Below, one piece after another: positions 24,931-35,306 of a stretch of DNA of 64,000 bases. A program made the translations under genes and the position numbers. The stretch is taken from contig JAFRTM010000028.1 in the NCBI GenBank assembly GCA_017439185.1, positions 1 to 64,000 of the forward strand, written 5' to 3'. This DNA comes from Bacteroidales bacterium. Its GTDB lineage: Bacteria > Bacteroidota > Bacteroidia > Bacteroidales > P3. How positions within the stretch are numbered: position 1 is the stretch's first letter; each line of letters begins with the position of its first letter. The notes beneath the pieces are model-generated. The model was not told the origin of the DNA. It saw nothing but the letters and a program-made list of their open reading frames with translations, and made no database searches.

Positions 24931-25710
24931 ATGAAAATCCGCTCAGTAATAGACTATCTCAACGAAATCTATCCACTCTCCCTGCAGGAACACTACGACA
25001 ACTCGGGATTCTGTATCGGCGACCCCGAAAACGACCTCTCCGGCATCGTCGTCGCTCTCGACCTCACCCAAGAGGTCATCGACGAGGCCGTCTCCTCCAA
25101 CGCCAATCTCATCGTTACCCACCATCCGCTGATTTTCAATCCTATACGTAATATTACCTCCGACACGCTCCAGGGCAGCCTCATCCTGAACCTCATCACC
25201 AACCATATTGCGCTCTATTCTGCCCACACCTCCCTCGACAACCACCCTTCGGGCGTAAGCTTTGCCCTCGCCGCTAAACTTGGCATCCGCAACACGCAGA
25301 TCCTTCGCCCGCTTCCCAACTTCCCCGACAGCGGCGCCGGCATGGTCGGCGATGTCGAACCTGTCGATTTCCAGAGTTTCGTCTCCTTCGTGAAGGAACG
25401 ACTCGGACTTCCTTTCGTCAAATGCTCCGGACGCCTCGCAGGCAGTGTCTCCCGTGTGGCTCTCTGTGGTGGCTCGGGTTCCTTCCTCATCGGCGACGCC
25501 ATCGAGGCCGGCGCCGACGTGCTCCTCACCGCCGACATCAAATACCACGACTTCCAACTCGCCGACGACCGCATTTCCATCATCGACATCGGACATTTCG
25601 AGAGCGAACAATGGGCTCAAGAAATTATTTATAGTGATATTATAAAAAAATTTAGTAACTTTGCCTGCCGAATCGTAAGGCACAAGACCAATTATGTGTC
25701 ATATATGTAA
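24931..25710 (+). CDS. Nif3-like dinuclear metal centre protein
   Basis: 259 residues, the short form without the PII-like insert found in some relatives. HHP in VTHHPLIFNP and SAHTSLDNHPSGVS at the N-terminal half, and DIGHFESEQWAQE near the C-terminus carry the metal-binding His, Asp and Glu residues of the YbgI/NIF3 family. These proteins form hexamers with two metal ions per subunit; activity is not settled, though GTP cyclohydrolase I type 2 is a frequent label. It is followed after 61 bases by the zinc-ribbon coiled-coil gene, a pairing common in Bacteroidetes. A TAATTTTG box at 24907-24914 may be its promoter. Confidence 0.88.
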   Translation: MKIRSVIDYLNEIYPLSLQEHYDNSGFCIGDPENDLSGIVVALDLTQEVIDEAVSSNANLIVTHHPLIFNPIRNITSDTLQGSLILNLITNHIALYSAHTSLDNHPSGVSFALAAKLGIRNTQILRPLPNFPDSGAGMVGDVEPVDFQSFVSFVKERLGLPFVKCSGRLAGSVSRVALCGGSGSFLIGDAIEAGADVLLTADIKYHDFQLADDRISIIDIGHFESEQWAQEIIYSDIIKKFSNFACRIVRHKTNYVSYM

Positions 25711-25771
25711 TTGTCAGTCAGTGTCTTATGTGGGTAAATAACTAATGAAAAAACAATAAAAAATATAAACA

Positions 25772-26590
25772 ATGGCAAAAAAAGCTTCAACAAACACACC
25801 GGCCGCCGAGCCAGAAAAAGCAAATGTAAGACTCGATATCGATGAAAAAGTAGAGCAACGCCTTATCGCTCTCTACACCCTCCAATGTGTGGACTCCAAA
25901 ATCGACAAGATTAAGATTATCCGTGGCGAGTTGCCCCAGGCCATCCAGGATCTCGAGGACGAGATTGCAGGACTGCAGACTCGCATAGATAACCACAACA
26001 ATGCCATTAAGGAGAACGAGGCCGCCATCGCTCGCCGCAAGAACGAAATCAGCGAACATCAGGACAACGTCGCCTCCATCGAAAAGAAAATGGAGAACGT
26101 GAAGAACAACCGCGAATACGACAGCCTCGAGCACGAACTGGAATTCCAGAACCTCGAAATTGAACTCTGCGAGCGCAAAAACCGCGAGTCTAAAGCTGCC
26201 ATCGAAAACCTCCACAGCCACATAGCTGCCGCCCAGTCTCTCCTCGAAGGCCGTCAGGCTGACCTTCAGACCAAGAAGAACGAACTTGAGTCCATCATCG
26301 TGGAGACCGAGAAGGACGAGGAGCGCCTCAAGGCCAAGTCTCTCGAGCAGGAGCAGTTTATCGAGCCTCACTATCTCGCCGCCTACAAGCGTATCCGTCA
26401 AGCGGCCCACAACGGTCTCGCCGTCGTGTCTATCGACCGTGCCGCCTGCGGTGGTTGCTTCAGCAAAATACCTCTCCAGCGTCAGACCGAGATCAAGATG
26501 CACAAGAAAGTTGTCGTGTGCGAACATTGCGGCCGTATCCTCGTCGATGACGCCCTTGCAAAAATCGTCAACGAAAAACTCGAAAAATAA
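25772..26590 (+). CDS. Coiled-coil protein with C-terminal C4 zinc ribbon
   Basis: 272 residues. After a low-complexity start, residues about 45-205 form a long coiled coil rich in Glu, Lys and Asn (heptads such as IAGLQTRIDNHNNAIKENEA). The C-terminal domain is a zinc ribbon with C226-G-G-C229 and C250-E-H-C253. This layout matches the C4-type zf-RING_7 / YbgI-partner family (related to chlamydial CdsZ), whose role is not firmly known, possibly in RNA or nucleic-acid contact. It follows the Nif3-like gene and precedes hutH by 24 bases. Confidence 0.82.
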   Translation: MAKKASTNTPAAEPEKANVRLDIDEKVEQRLIALYTLQCVDSKIDKIKIIRGELPQAIQDLEDEIAGLQTRIDNHNNAIKENEAAIARRKNEISEHQDNVASIEKKMENVKNNREYDSLEHELEFQNLEIELCERKNRESKAAIENLHSHIAAAQSLLEGRQADLQTKKNELESIIVETEKDEERLKAKSLEQEQFIEPHYLAAYKRIRQAAHNGLAVVSIDRAACGGCFSKIPLQRQTEIKMHKKVVVCEHCGRILVDDALAKIVNEKLEK

Positions 26591-26614
26591 TATCAACTCA
26601 AGACTCTACCGCTT

Positions 26615-28111
26615 ATGACTCACTATATTTCAAGCGAACGCCTTACCATCGGGCAGGTCAAGCAGATCATAGACAACAAGATGGATATTGCCCTTTCCGA
26701 CGATGCCAAGCAGCGCATCGAGAAATGCCGCAACTACCTCAACAACAAGATGGAGACCCAGAAAGAGCCTATCTACGGTGTCACCACCGGCTTCGGCTCG
26801 CTCTGCAACATATCCATAAGCAAGGAACAGCTCAGCCAGCTGCAGAAGAATCTCGTGATGAGCCACGCCTGCGGCGTGGGCGACGAGGTGCCGCAGGAGA
26901 TCGTGAAGCTTATGCTCCTCCTCAAGGTCCAGAATTTCAGCTTCGGCTATAGCGGTGTGCAGCTGCAGACCGCCCAGCGTCTGGTGGACTGCTTCAATCT
27001 CGACATCCTGCCGGTGGTCTATCAGCAGGGTTCTCTCGGCGCCAGCGGCGACCTCTGCCCTCTCGCCAACCTTATGCTCCCCTCGGTTCTCGGCATGGGT
27101 GACGTCTATTACAAAGGCGTCCGTACCGATGTATCTAAGGTTTATGCCGAGTTGGGCTGGCAGCCTATCACGCTTCAGAGCAAGGAGGGTCTGGCTCTCC
27201 TCAATGGCACTCAGTTCATGAGCGCCTACGGCGTCTGGAATATCCTCAAGGCCCAGCGCCTCAGCGCCCAGGCCGATATGGTGCTTGCTCTCAGCCTCGA
27301 CGCTTTCGACGGCCGTATCGAACCTTTCTTCGAGTCGCTCCATCTCGTACGTCCCCATAAAGGACAGTTGGAGACTGCCGCTGCAGTACGCAAATACACC
27401 GAAGGAAGCCAGATTATAGCCCGCCACAAGGAGCACGTCCAGGACCCCTACAGCTTCCGTTGCGCTCCTCAGGTGCACGGTGCGGCTAAGGACACCATCC
27501 GTTATGTCGCTTCTGTCCTCGAGACCGAGATAAACTCCACCACCGACAACCCGATAGTCCTCCCCGACGAGGACCTCGTCATCAGCGGCGGTCACTTCCA
27601 CGGCGAGCCTCTCGCCATGGTGCTTGACTTCCTCGCCATCGCGGTGGCTGAACTGGGCTCCATCAGTGAGCGTCGTTGCTACCAGCTTATCGACGCCAAG
27701 CGTGGCCTGCCTTCGTTCCTCGTGGCCAAGCCGGGTCTCAACAGCGGATTTATGATTCCCCAATATGCCGCTGCGGCTATCGTAAGCCAGACCAAGCAGT
27801 ACTGCACTCCGGCAAGCGTGGACAGCATCCCGTCGAGCCAGAACCAGGAAGACCTCGTGTCCATGGGCGCCAATGCTGCCACCAAGTGCTACAAGGTTAT
27901 GGAGAACGTGGAGCGCGTGCTCGCCATCGAGCTTTTCAACGCTGCCCAGGCTCTCGATTTCCGCCATCAGGAAGGGCTTAAGAGCAGCCCGTTTATCGAG
28001 CAGCTCGTGGCCGACTACCGCAAAGTGGTCAACTTCATAGACATCGACGAGATAATGTATCGCCATATCCACGCCAGCGTGAAGTTCCTCCAGGAGATGA
28101 AAAACGTGTAA
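26615..28111 (+). CDS. hutH: Histidine ammonia-lyase
   Basis: 498 residues. The self-made MIO cofactor triad Ala143-Ser144-Gly145 lies in GSLGASGDLCPLANL, at the standard position. Other markers are the N-terminal YGVTTGFGSL (catalytic Tyr), NGTQFM, QDPYSFRCAPQVHG and the SQNQEDLVSMGANA segment. It converts L-histidine to urocanate and ammonia, the first step of histidine use. No other hut gene is in the window. It is the last gene of the Nif3 transcript and ends before a strong terminator. Confidence 0.93.
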   Translation: MTHYISSERLTIGQVKQIIDNKMDIALSDDAKQRIEKCRNYLNNKMETQKEPIYGVTTGFGSLCNISISKEQLSQLQKNLVMSHACGVGDEVPQEIVKLMLLLKVQNFSFGYSGVQLQTAQRLVDCFNLDILPVVYQQGSLGASGDLCPLANLMLPSVLGMGDVYYKGVRTDVSKVYAELGWQPITLQSKEGLALLNGTQFMSAYGVWNILKAQRLSAQADMVLALSLDAFDGRIEPFFESLHLVRPHKGQLETAAAVRKYTEGSQIIARHKEHVQDPYSFRCAPQVHGAAKDTIRYVASVLETEINSTTDNPIVLPDEDLVISGGHFHGEPLAMVLDFLAIAVAELGSISERRCYQLIDAKRGLPSFLVAKPGLNSGFMIPQYAAAAIVSQTKQYCTPASVDSIPSSQNQEDLVSMGANAATKCYKVMENVERVLAIELFNAAQALDFRHQEGLKSSPFIEQLVADYRKVVNFIDIDEIMYRHIHASVKFLQEMKNV

Positions 28112-28142
28112 AACGACAAAAGTCAGTCGCTTTTTTACCTTC

Positions 28143-28178
28143 ACGGGAGTCTTGCCATCGGCAAGATTCCCGTTTTTA
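28143..28178 (+). terminator. Terminator after hutH
   Basis: A 14-bp stem (ACGGGAGTCTTGCC / GGCAAGATTCCCGT, one G-T pair) with a 3-base loop, then TTTTATTTAG. Confidence 0.9.
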
Positions 28179-28280
28179 TTTAGTATTCCATTTTATATAT
28201 TAATATATTGTAAACCATAACGATTGCTGCCTTGGGGGCCGGTTATCGCCAACGGTGTGTGTATTTTTTTTGGTCCAAAA

Positions 28281-28312
28281 TTTGGTGGAATAAAATAATT
28301 TTAGTATTTTTG
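28281..28312 (+). promoter_or_regulatory. Promoter of the OmpA-family gene
   Basis: TTTG (28281-28284), 20-base spacer, TATTTTTG (28305-28312). Leader of about 40 bases to the ATG at 28360. Confidence 0.75.
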
Positions 28313-28359
28313 CATTGTGGGAAAATATGTTTTAATCTTGATAAAATATCTATAGTTAT

Positions 28360-29775
28360 ATGAATTACATTACGTTAAAGCGTCTTTTTATTGCCCTGCT
28401 CGCTTGTACACTCCTCTTTGGTTACAACGATGCTTCGGCACAGAACAAGAAGTCGAAAGCCAAAACGTCGAAAACTTCCAAGAAGAAAGGCAAGAAGGCC
28501 GAGGCTGCTCCTGCTCCGTCCAACGACACCAAGCTCCCCTATAACTCCAACGACTGCCTCTTCGCCATCGAGCTTCAGCCCGACGTGGCTTACGGTCCCA
28601 CCTCCGCCCCTCAGGGTGCCGGTCGTGTGATGGATGTCAAAGCCGACAAGAAACACCCGTACCTCTTCGAGTACGAGCATAATACCGTATGGTATCGCTT
28701 CAAGGTGCCTTACAACGGCTACCTCGAGTTCTCCATCACTCAGACCGATGCCAAGGACGACTACGACTTCCTGCTCTACAAATATACCGACGAGTATTTC
28801 AGCAACCGTCTGTGCCAGAATATCATACTGCCCGTGGCGGTCAATATCGGAGGCCTCGACACTGCTGCCAAGGCTGGCGGTCCCTCCCTTGGTATGAAGG
28901 TCGATGCGACCGTGTCCAATGTCAAGAAGAAAGATCAGCCGGGTGGCTTCATCAAGTCGATTTATGTCCACAAAGGCGATATATACTATCTGGTGCTCGA
29001 CAATGTCAATCCGGGAGGTTCGGGCCATACCATCAAGGTCTCCATCCACGTGGATTCCTTTGAGCCGCAGGTGGTCTTCTTCGACCCCCAGGCCCGTCGC
29101 AATGTGCCCGTTGACCTCCTCATCCTCGAGAAGAACACCGACAATCGTCCGGTGGCCAAGAACGCCAACTGGACTGCCGGCAAGGTGAAATTCGTACCCG
29201 GATTCACCTACACCCTCTACGCCAAGCGCGACGGCTACTTCTCGGTTTATAAGGAGTTCAACTCCAACCAGTTTATCCACGATTCCGTACTGCGTTTCGT
29301 GATGAACCCCAAGAAGCGTGGCACCTCGTACCCCATCAACGACGTCTATTTCGAGGACGGCAACTCCAAGCTCCTCCCCGAGTCGGACACCGCGCTGCTC
29401 AACTATGTATATATGTTCAAGAACCATCCCGAGGTGACCTTCCTCATCAAGGGAAGGGTTCCCACCTTCGGAGTTGATCCCAAGTCCGATATGGAAATCT
29501 CGTTGCAGCGTGCCGTGGCGGTCAAAGAGTTCTTCGTCAAGAACGGCATAAGCGAGGACAGGATAGCCGTGGCCGGTATGACCGAGAGCGAGGTGAAGAG
29601 CGCCGCCAATGCCGCCTTCGCGTCCGAAGGGGCGTCCAGTTCCAAGCAGAACGTTACCAAGAGTCAGACACAGAAGTCCGACAAGCGTCTCGCCGACCAT
29701 ATCAACAACAAGATTGAACTGTTTATTACAAGCGTAGGCGACGAGCCCACCAAACCCGTCTCCTCGCGCCGATAA
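28360..29775 (+). CDS. OmpA-family envelope protein with N-terminal beta-sandwich
   Basis: 471 residues. Signal peptide to about residue 27 (ASAQ), then a Lys-rich linker (KKSKAKTSKTSKKKGKK) and an acidic, aromatic-rich domain at about 55-235 that resembles PPC-type beta-sandwiches (YNGYLEFSITQTDAKDDYDFLLYKYT). Residues about 325-430 form an OmpA/MotB-like peptidoglycan-binding fold (INDVYFEDGNSKLLPESDTAL, then SLQRAVAVKEFFVKNGI and RIAVAGMTESEV). It is probably a periplasmic or outer-membrane anchored protein linking surface to cell wall. The C-terminus is Ser/Lys-rich and disordered. It has its own promoter and terminator. Confidence 0.75.
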   Translation: MNYITLKRLFIALLACTLLFGYNDASAQNKKSKAKTSKTSKKKGKKAEAAPAPSNDTKLPYNSNDCLFAIELQPDVAYGPTSAPQGAGRVMDVKADKKHPYLFEYEHNTVWYRFKVPYNGYLEFSITQTDAKDDYDFLLYKYTDEYFSNRLCQNIILPVAVNIGGLDTAAKAGGPSLGMKVDATVSNVKKKDQPGGFIKSIYVHKGDIYYLVLDNVNPGGSGHTIKVSIHVDSFEPQVVFFDPQARRNVPVDLLILEKNTDNRPVAKNANWTAGKVKFVPGFTYTLYAKRDGYFSVYKEFNSNQFIHDSVLRFVMNPKKRGTSYPINDVYFEDGNSKLLPESDTALLNYVYMFKNHPEVTFLIKGRVPTFGVDPKSDMEISLQRAVAVKEFFVKNGISEDRIAVAGMTESEVKSAANAAFASEGASSSKQNVTKSQTQKSDKRLADHINNKIELFITSVGDEPTKPVSSRR

Positions 29776-29789
29776 CCGATAAAGACGCC

Positions 29790-29827
29790 AAAGAGCCCCG
29801 CCGAGAATATCGAGCGGGGCTCTTTTT
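29790..29827 (+). terminator. Terminator after the OmpA-family gene
   Basis: Stem AAAGAGCCCCGC / GCGGGGCTCTTT with a 12-base loop, running into a T tract (CTTTTTTAT). Confidence 0.92.
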
Positions 29828-30042
29828 TATGATCTTTTAGGACTCTTTCCTGCAAGAAACGAAACCGCGAACGTACTAATCTCGTATAAGACGGGGAATT
29901 GCAAAACGAGGCTCCGGTAGGTTGTCAACAAGTTATTAACATCGAATGTTTAATAAGTTTTGAGGGAAGGGCGATTCCATTATAAAAAATGTTGCTAATT
30001 TTGCAATCACAAAAATCGTTCATAATATAAGCACATAAAGAT

Positions 30043-30168
30043 ATGAAAAAGACCATTGCAATCCTCTCGTTGGCATTGATTCTGCTGACTTTGGCCGCAT
30101 CCTGCTATTCGACTCACCACACCTGCCCCGCCTACCGTGGCTCGGTGGTTGAAAACGTTGCCGAATAA
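30043..30168 (+). CDS. Small lipoprotein of 41 residues
   Basis: ATG at 30043: MKKTIAILSLALILLTLAAS, then Cys21 and a short tail YSTHHTCPAYRGSVVENVAE, stop TAA. The N-terminus is a lipoprotein signal with LAAS-C as lipobox; only about 20 residues remain after cleavage. The xxTCPAYR tail is a pattern seen in tiny Bacteroidetes lipoproteins of unknown role. A TAATTTTG box at 29996-30003 (about 40 bases upstream) and a terminator at 30203 frame it as a single-gene unit. Confidence 0.6.
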   Translation: MKKTIAILSLALILLTLAASCYSTHHTCPAYRGSVVENVAE

Positions 30169-30202
30169 CAATTACCGATAATCCAAGTCATAGAGCAAGC
30201 AC

Positions 30203-30240
30203 AAAAGAAGCTGGCACTTATTGTGTCCGCTTCTTTTATT
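30203..30240 (+). terminator. Terminator after the small lipoprotein gene
   Basis: Stem AAAAGAAGC / GCTTCTTTT with a 17-base loop, followed by ATTTTTGG. Confidence 0.75.
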
Positions 30241-30469
30241 TTTGGTTACCATTAATCTTATTTTGCGACAGAAGTCTTGGAGTGCGCATTGCACTCACAT
30301 AGCACACACATAGTAGGCAAATTCGGGAATTGTTCTACTTGGTTCTTACATTGTCTTACTTGAGGTTGTTTTTGGAGGTGGGAAAAATTACACTCGGTTC
30401 CGTTTTAGAAATGAGAGTTAAAAGTGGTGCGATAAAAAATAATGAAAATTTTTTTGAAACGAAAGTAGG

Positions 30470-30720
30470 TCAATGGGTTAAGACCCGATCTTAGTGGTCT
30501 CGAAGAGGGCAAAAAGCGATTTAGAATTGGCCATCTTCGTACTTATTATTGAGAGGCGTAGATTTTGAGTGCAGGGAATAGACAGGCGGGAGCCTGGCAG
30601 ACGAGCCGTCGAGGCTGAGAGAACTTTTACATGTCAGAAACAAGGGTTGGGTAGCCGCCAGTGCGACGGCTGCCCCCATCGGGGATCAGTGGCGGGAAGG
30701 ACCGTCACACCCCCGATTGG
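30470..30720. other. Hairpin-rich GC island with no protein gene; possible structured RNA
   Basis: Within an 867-base gap (30169-31035), this stretch is GC-rich against very A/T-rich flanks and has several strong stems: AGACC/GGTCT near 30481-30500, CGAAGA/TCTTCG (30500-30539), CAGGC-GGGA-GCCTG near 30583-30596, AGCCGTCG (30604-30611) with CGACGGCT (30664-30671), and GTGGCGG/CCGTCAC near 30689-30708. The only open stretch noted is about 50 codons on the minus strand. It does not match RNase P RNA, tmRNA, SRP RNA or rRNA as far as I can tell. Neither strand has a clear promoter at its edge. The rest of the gap (30241-30469) shows nothing recognisable. Confidence 0.4.
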
Positions 30721-30785
30721 ACAATTGGGTAAAAGTCGATAAACAAGATGTTATCATATTGGCGCCGTAAATATTGATAATAAAC

Positions 30786-30816
30786 TTGTGGGGCTAAAAA
30801 AATATTTGTAAATTTG
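30786..30816 (+). promoter_or_regulatory. Probable cas9 promoter
   Basis: TTG at 30786-30788, a 20-base spacer and TAAATTTG at 30809-30816 match the Bacteroidetes consensus. Transcription would start near 30823 and give a leader of about 210 bases that passes through the tracrRNA gene in the antisense sense. Confidence 0.65.
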
Positions 30817-30898
30817 CCAAATAAACCTAATGATAATATTGAAGGTTAAGTTGTTGATAATGAAAATAATATTGCTTTCAATAGATGGGTGTTAAATG

Positions 30899-30976
30899 AA
30901 AAAAACGAGACCCACGTAATCGCGGGTCTCAAGAACTCTTCGGCTTATAGCCTTATTGTGAAAAGCTTAAAAAGTG
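30899..30976 (-). ncRNA. tracrRNA of the type II-C CRISPR system
   Basis: Read on the minus strand, CACTTTTTAAGCTTTTCACAA (30976-30956, 21 positions with 18 matching and a one-base deletion against the repeat) is the anti-repeat that pairs with the 5' part of the CRISPR repeat. It is followed by a GGCT-ATA-AGCC nexus-like hairpin, a small AAGA/TCTT element and a 10-bp terminator stem (30907-30916 with 30921-30930) running into seven T. A promoter lies directly upstream at 30980-31009. The order anti-repeat, nexus, terminator is that of tracrRNAs, which base-pair with crRNA and load Cas9. Exact ends need mapping. Confidence 0.88.
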
Positions 30977-30979
30977 ATG

Positions 30980-31009
30980 CAAAATTACAAAAAAAATAAT
31001 AACTGACAA
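30980..31009 (-). promoter_or_regulatory. tracrRNA promoter
   Basis: TAATTTTG on the minus strand (30987-30980) with TTG 19 bases upstream (31009-31007). It lies in the 26-60 bases before the cas9 ATG, pointing away from cas9. Confidence 0.75.
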
Positions 31010-31035
31010 GGAAAATACAAAAAAAATATACAATT

Positions 31036-34000
31036 ATGAGTCAAAAAGTATTAGGTATAGATTTGGGAACGAATTCATTAGGAATCTGTTTGAGAAACCC
31101 TGACAATGGTAAAAATATTGTTGATCAACAGGAATTTTTTGGTGTAACAATATTCAAATCAGGTGTTGGTCGCGATGATAAAGGCGAGTTTTCATACGCT
31201 GCTATAAGGACATCGAAGCGTTCAGCTAGGAGATTGTATCAGGCGAGAAAGTATAGGATTTGGGCAACATTGCAACTTTTGGTAGACGATGGTTTTTGCC
31301 CAATGACTCAGGACGAGTTAAATCAGTGGAAAGTATATGATAAAGAAAAAGGATATTTCAGAAAATATCCAGTTGGAGCTGTTCCCTTTGAGCAGTGGGT
31401 GAGGCTTGATTTTAATGGTGATGGAAAGCCTGACTATAGCAGTCCGTATCAGTTAAGGGCTGAATTGATAGAGAATGTGTTGGATATGACTATCCCAGAG
31501 AATAGGTATAAGTTTGGAAGGGCTATGTATCATATTGCCCAGCGAAGGGGTTTTAAGAGCAGTAAAGGAGAAACACTGAAAGAGGCAAAGGAAGATGTGG
31601 ATGTGTCTAATATAGAAATAACCAGCGAATTGAAAAAGTCGGAAGAGAAGAAGTCTAAAACGTTGGTTACGTATATGGAGGATAATGGTTTCTGCACAGT
31701 AGGTTTGGCCTTTGCACATTTAGAAAGAGAGGGGGTAAGAGTTAGAAACAGCGAATATCAGGCAGTCAGGTCGCAATATATGGAAGAAGTGGATTTGATA
31801 TGTAAGAAGCAGGGATTAGATAGAACCCACGCTGAATTATACCGGAAACTTGTTAGTACTAAGAGAGGGGAGGGCACGATATTCTATAAGCGTCCTCTTC
31901 GTTCTCAGAAAGGTTTGGTCGGGTATTGTACATTAGAGCCTAATAGTAGGCGCTGCCCTGAAAGTCATCCCGAATATGAACTGTTTAGGGCCTATTCATT
32001 TATTAACAACATAAAATATCGTATAGACAATAGTGAGTCATGGAAAAGTCTTGATGATAAGCAGAGGGAATCCTTGTTCAATTCATTGTTTACACGTGTT
32101 AAAAGTACGTTCAAATTCCAAGAGATACGAGAATGGCTGGAAAAAAATGTGGTAAGTGTTCCGTTAAGTTACAAACAAAAGACGATAAACTATCAAGATT
32201 ATGTTACGGTTGCAGGATGTCCGGTGGTTAGTAGATTGAAGAAAATACTTGGTGATGACTGGATGTCAGTTGAAGTTGAAAATGGGCAGGATAGAACTTC
32301 CGTGAATAAAGTAACAGGCGAGATTGTGAGCCATCGAGTTAAGTACAACTATGAAGATCTATGGCACTTGTGTTATACTTGTGACGACATGGAAGACTTG
32401 GCAGAAATTATCGGATTGAAAGAGACGTTTGATAGTAAGAAAAAGAATGAAATGATGCATCTTTGGGGTGCGATGAGGGAAGGCTATGCCACGCTGAGCT
32501 TGAAAGCGATACGCAAAATTTTGCCATTTCTGAAAGAGGGTATGTTATATAATGAAGCTGTAAGTTTTGCGAAGTTGCCAGAAATTTTGGGAGAAGAATG
32601 GGAAAAGAACAAGGAGAGTATTATAGAGTCGTTGCGCACCATTTCAAAGGAGGCGAGCCGTTGTCGGCAAGTATGTGGTATTGCAAACGCTTTGATTGGG
32701 GATTACAAAGCAAATGAGGATTATGTTTTAACGAGAAATGAAGAGTATCTGCTTGATGATGGGGACAAGAAGAAGGTGACAGAAAAAATTATCGACACGA
32801 TTAGTCAGAAACGGTGGGATGCGTTGGGGATAGAAAATCAAATTCTCTTGCAGAAGGAGGTCGAGGACTTATTGCAGAAGTTCTTCTATACAAAAGAACG
32901 GAGTTACTATCGATTACCCAAGGCAAACGAGATAATAAAAGACTGGTTGGCGGAACACTACCCACACATAAAACGGGAGGTGCTCGATACAATGTACCAT
33001 CACTCGCAAATTGATCGTTTTGCGAAAGGAATCCCGCAAACAATAGAGGTTGACGGAAAATTGATGAGTGTAATGCAATTAGGGACGCCAGATATTGGCT
33101 CCATCAAAAATCCGGCAGTAATGCGCGCATTATACGCTTTAAGAAACAATCTAAACCATCTTTTACGCGAAGGGATGATTGATGAGGAGACGAGGCTGGT
33201 GGTAGAAACGGCACGTGAGATGAATGACGCAAATTGGCGTAGGGCGATAGAATTGTATCAAAAAGAGCGAGAAAAAGAGAATGAGGCCATTGCTAATATA
33301 ATCAAAGAATTTCGTCCAGGATATTCAGACGAGGATATAGATAAAGGCAGGCTTCTTTTTGAGCAGAATATTGTGAGTGCAACAACAAAAGAAGGTAAAA
33401 TTAAGGCAGAGAATTTTGCTAAAGATATGACAAAATATAAGTTATATCAGGAACAGAAGTTCCGTTGCATTTACACGGGGAAAAGTATAAGTCTTAACGA
33501 ATTGTTTAATGATAATGTAGTGGATATAGAACATACAGTGCCACGTAGTATATCGTTTGACAATTCGCTTGCCAACAAGACAATATGTGATGCGAGTTAT
33601 AATCGTAAGGAGAAGAAAAATCAGATACCTTCACAACTGGGGAATTATAATGCCATATTGGAAAACTTGAAGCCGTGGGAAGAAACCCTTAAACATACCG
33701 AAAAACAGATTGAAATATGGCGGGATAAGGCGAAAACAGCGGCTACTGTTGATTATAAAAACAAGTGCATACAGCAACAACATCTTTGGCAGTTAGAGCA
33801 CGATTATTGGCAGGCTAAACTTAAAACATTCTATCTAAAAGAAGAAGATCTGACATCGGGGTTCAAGCATAGCCAGTTGGTTGACACCCGAATCATTACA
33901 AAATATGCTTTTCATTACTTGAAGACACTGTTTGAACGAGTAGATGTACAGAGAGGAGAGATGACCGCTGTTTTCCGTAAAATACTCGGAATTCAAAGTG

Positions 34001-35306
34001 TTGACGAGAGGAAAGATCGTAGTCGTCATAGCCATCACGCCGTTGATGCTGCAGTGCTTGCACTCATTCCTGAGTCAAACAAAAGAGATGCTCTTGTAAA
34101 ACTATTTTATGACAGAGAAGAGGCCAAGAAGAATCATGATGAGGATGGTTTTAGGAAGTATAATGAAGAATTGCAATTAGAGCGAAAAAAGATGTTTCGT
34201 GGTGATTCAAACGCCTTGGTCAAAATGATAGAAAACGATATACTAATAAATCATACCACTAAAGATCAGTGTTTGACGCCAGCGTATCGTAAGAGGCGCA
34301 TAGGTGGAAAATTGATAAAAGGAGAAGACGGTAAGGAACAGTGGGTACGGGGAGATAGTATTAGGGGTAGTTTGCATCAAGATAAATTCTATGGAGTAAT
34401 TAGCAACAAGAAAGAACTCAGGGTTGTTGTCCGTAAAGAATTAAATGGTTCTAATGGATTACTTGCAGGATTTATTAAGGAGGCAAAGGACAAAAAGAAG
34501 TTTGATGAGGCGTTTGGGGTAATTGTTGATAAGCGATTGGGTGATATGATAAGACTGCAATTGGAACAGTTGTTGGCCAATCCTAACTGTTCTAAATCAG
34601 AAATTCTTGCGACTCCATTTTATATGCTCGATAGAGAAGGCAATGCTATAAAACAAGGTAAAACAGGCAGTCCTATTTCGCCAATTCGTCATGTGAGATG
34701 TTATGCTCGTGCAGGTCGTGGAGAATTGAGAAAAGATACATTACTGACCATTAAAAATCAAACGTATATCTCCAAGCAAGAATATAAGCGTACATACTAT
34801 GCCCAAACCGATGACAATTATCTGTGTCTTCTGTACGAAGGAGCAGTAAAAGGTTCAATTCAACGTGAGATGAATTTGATAAGTTTGTTTGAGATGTCGT
34901 GCATTGTAAGAGGTGGTGTGGCTATGCGAGATGTTAATGCTTTGCGGTTAGAGCCCGCATACTCGACATTCGGGAAAAATAAACTGCCACTTAGAGCGTT
35001 GATTAAACGTGGTACCAAAGTTATATTCTATGACAAAATGCCGGAAGAAGTGAACGATTACGACAAGGAAACGATGAGTAAGCATTTGTATGTAGTGTAC
35101 AAATTCAATAATATGGGTACGGCTACACTATATCTAAAAAGGCACATTGAAGCAAGGACGGAAACACAGTGTGAGAAAGGTGAGAAAGGTACAATATTTG
35201 ATAGTAACAATGCTAAATCCTATCTAACGCTTAAGGCGAATGGACTTAAGGCTCTAATCGAAGGTGTTGACTTTACTGTGGATGCTGTAGGCAATATAGT
35301 GATGCT

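Noticed and set aside
26630-28144. 504-codon minus-strand frame opposite hutH
   Set aside because: It is antisense shadow coding; hutH on the plus strand has all catalytic motifs.
28375-29700. 441-codon minus-strand frame opposite the OmpA-family gene
   Set aside because: Antisense shadow; the plus-strand gene has promoter, signal peptide and terminator.
30470-30720. Identification of the GC island as RNase P RNA, tmRNA, SRP RNA or 6S RNA
   Set aside because: The conserved cores of RNase P, tmRNA and SRP RNA are absent on both strands; for 6S I could not find a closing stem joining both ends.
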